Below, in pieces: positions 63,539 through 64,000 of a stretch of 64,000 bases of DNA. The stretch is from Flavobacterium sp. 90. Lineage in GTDB: Bacteria > Bacteroidota > Bacteroidia > Flavobacteriales > Flavobacteriaceae. Each line of letters starts with the position of its first letter. Positions within the stretch are counted from its first letter, which is position 1. The translations under genes were made by a program, and so were the position numbers. The notes beneath the pieces are model-generated. The model searched no databases, was not told the DNA's origin, and saw only the letters and a list, made by a program, of their open reading frames with translations. The DNA is taken from contig NZ_SMGE01000001.1 in assembly GCF_004339525.1 (NCBI RefSeq), positions 4,898,001-4,962,000 on the forward strand, in the 5' to 3' direction.

Positions 63539-63991
63539 TTATTCAGCTTCGTGACTGAAGTCTTTTATAAACTCACCATAAGTTATAATTAGAATATTTA
63601 AACGGTGATTTGCATTTTCCCAAGCGGCAATGTCATGTACATGAGCAAAACCAAGTGATGCAGCTACATATCCACCTTCTGCTATGGCTCTTCGTAAGCC
63701 CGCCAGCATTACAGTATTTCGATCTTGCATACCTATCTCTGCATGTCCTGCGGCTGCTCCCAGTGGTAGATTTACTGATGCTGCGCGTTCTAATATTGTT
63801 TTTCCCGGATAGACAATATTAATATTATTTGTTGATGCCTGTCTAAGCGCATTATAAGCAGCAGTATATCTTTGTCTATATAGCTCAGTGGATCTATCAT
63901 CTTTATCAGATTCTACTACCTCTCTATAGGCATCTCTTACATTTTCAGGTAATAAAAGTGGGATCTCTGGGCGTGCTATAAATGTTTCCAT
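63539..63991 (-). CDS. Unknown protein at the right edge, possibly 5'-incomplete
   Basis: From an ATG at 63991 the frame gives 150 residues. No stop precedes it in the nine bases left, so the true start may lie outside. The protein is soluble with Ala-rich helices (LYRQRYTAAYNALRQASTNNINIVYPGKTILERAASVNLPLGAAAGHAEIGMQDRNTVMLAGLRRAIAEGGYVAASLGFAHVHDIAAWENANHRLNIL). I do not recognise the family. Its stop lies 61 bases upstream of the DUF4157-protease gene on the same strand, so it belongs to this set. Confidence 0.6.
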   Translation of the reverse strand: METFIARPEIPLLLPENVRDAYREVVESDKDDRSTELYRQRYTAAYNALRQASTNNINIVYPGKTILERAASVNLPLGAAAGHAEIGMQDRNTVMLAGLRRAIAEGGYVAASLGFAHVHDIAAWENANHRLNILIITYGEFIKDFSHEAE

Positions 63992-64000
63992 TGCGCCACC

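Noticed and set aside
1..64000. tRNA or rRNA genes
   Set aside because: No cloverleaf with a GGTTCGAATCC-like T arm and no rRNA-like conserved block was noticed on either strand. A covariance search was not possible.

Overview
The window looks like a chromosome segment of a Flavobacterium-like member of the Bacteroidota. The base composition is low in G+C. Several start regions carry the phylum-type promoter TTG-N17-23-TANNTTTG rather than E. coli boxes. There are two CarboxypepD_reg/TonB-dependent receptors, a giant SprB-repeat adhesin with a type IX secretion (T9SS) sorting tail, and many dispersed extragenic palindromes of the kind common in flavobacterial genomes. I see no rRNA, tRNA, CRISPR array, intact insertion sequence or prophage core.

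Layout. 0-13 kb is a mosaic of small regulator and enzyme genes: a truncated TPR sensor kinase, an SDR/TetR pair with two matching operators, a GNAT-MarR pair, three AraC regulators, a SLAC1-type transporter, a lipoprotein sugar dehydrogenase, another GNAT and another SDR. 13.6-23.2 kb is a probable phosphonate-scavenging locus: TonB receptor, DUF5690 MFS permease, FAD-dependent aminophosphonate oxidase candidate, phosphonatase-like HAD hydrolase, alkaline-phosphatase-fold lipoprotein with a LamG domain, and an XRE-cupin regulator. 23.3-25.6 kb holds two unrecognised proteins and a CMD/AhpD-like protein.

25.8-43.2 kb is a hydroxamate (NRPS-independent, NIS) siderophore locus. Uptake is represented by a PepSY membrane protein and a TonB receptor that diverge. 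Synthesis genes are a nitroreductase, a PLP decarboxylase, an NIS synthetase fused to a GNAT acyltransferase, an N-hydroxylase and a second NIS synthetase coupled to a MATE exporter, plus a stand-alone acyl carrier protein and an AMP-forming ligase. A divergent Fe(II)/2-oxoglutarate dioxygenase resembling flavobacterial L-lysine 4-hydroxylases flanks the set. The combination suggests a hydroxylated-cadaverine siderophore that may also be acylated through a carrier protein.

43.8-45.3 kb has a flavodoxin-fold quinone reductase, an HxlR regulator and an MgtC-like protein, followed by 0.9 kb of repeats. 46.3-57.9 kb is a minus-strand run of tail-collar protein, unsecreted periplasmic-binding-fold protein, a 2998-residue T9SS adhesin with about 28 SprB repeats, and an outer-membrane barrel. 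58.5-64 kb carries candidate cargo of an extracellular contractile injection system (eCIS): two DUF4157 (eCIS_core) proteins with different C-terminal enzyme-like domains, a leaderless glycoside-hydrolase-like protein, and a partial unknown gene at the right edge.

The most unusual parts are the hydroxylysine-linked siderophore locus with its carrier protein, and the eCIS-type cargo set lying beside a giant T9SS adhesin. All functions are inferred from motifs and family knowledge. No database search was run.
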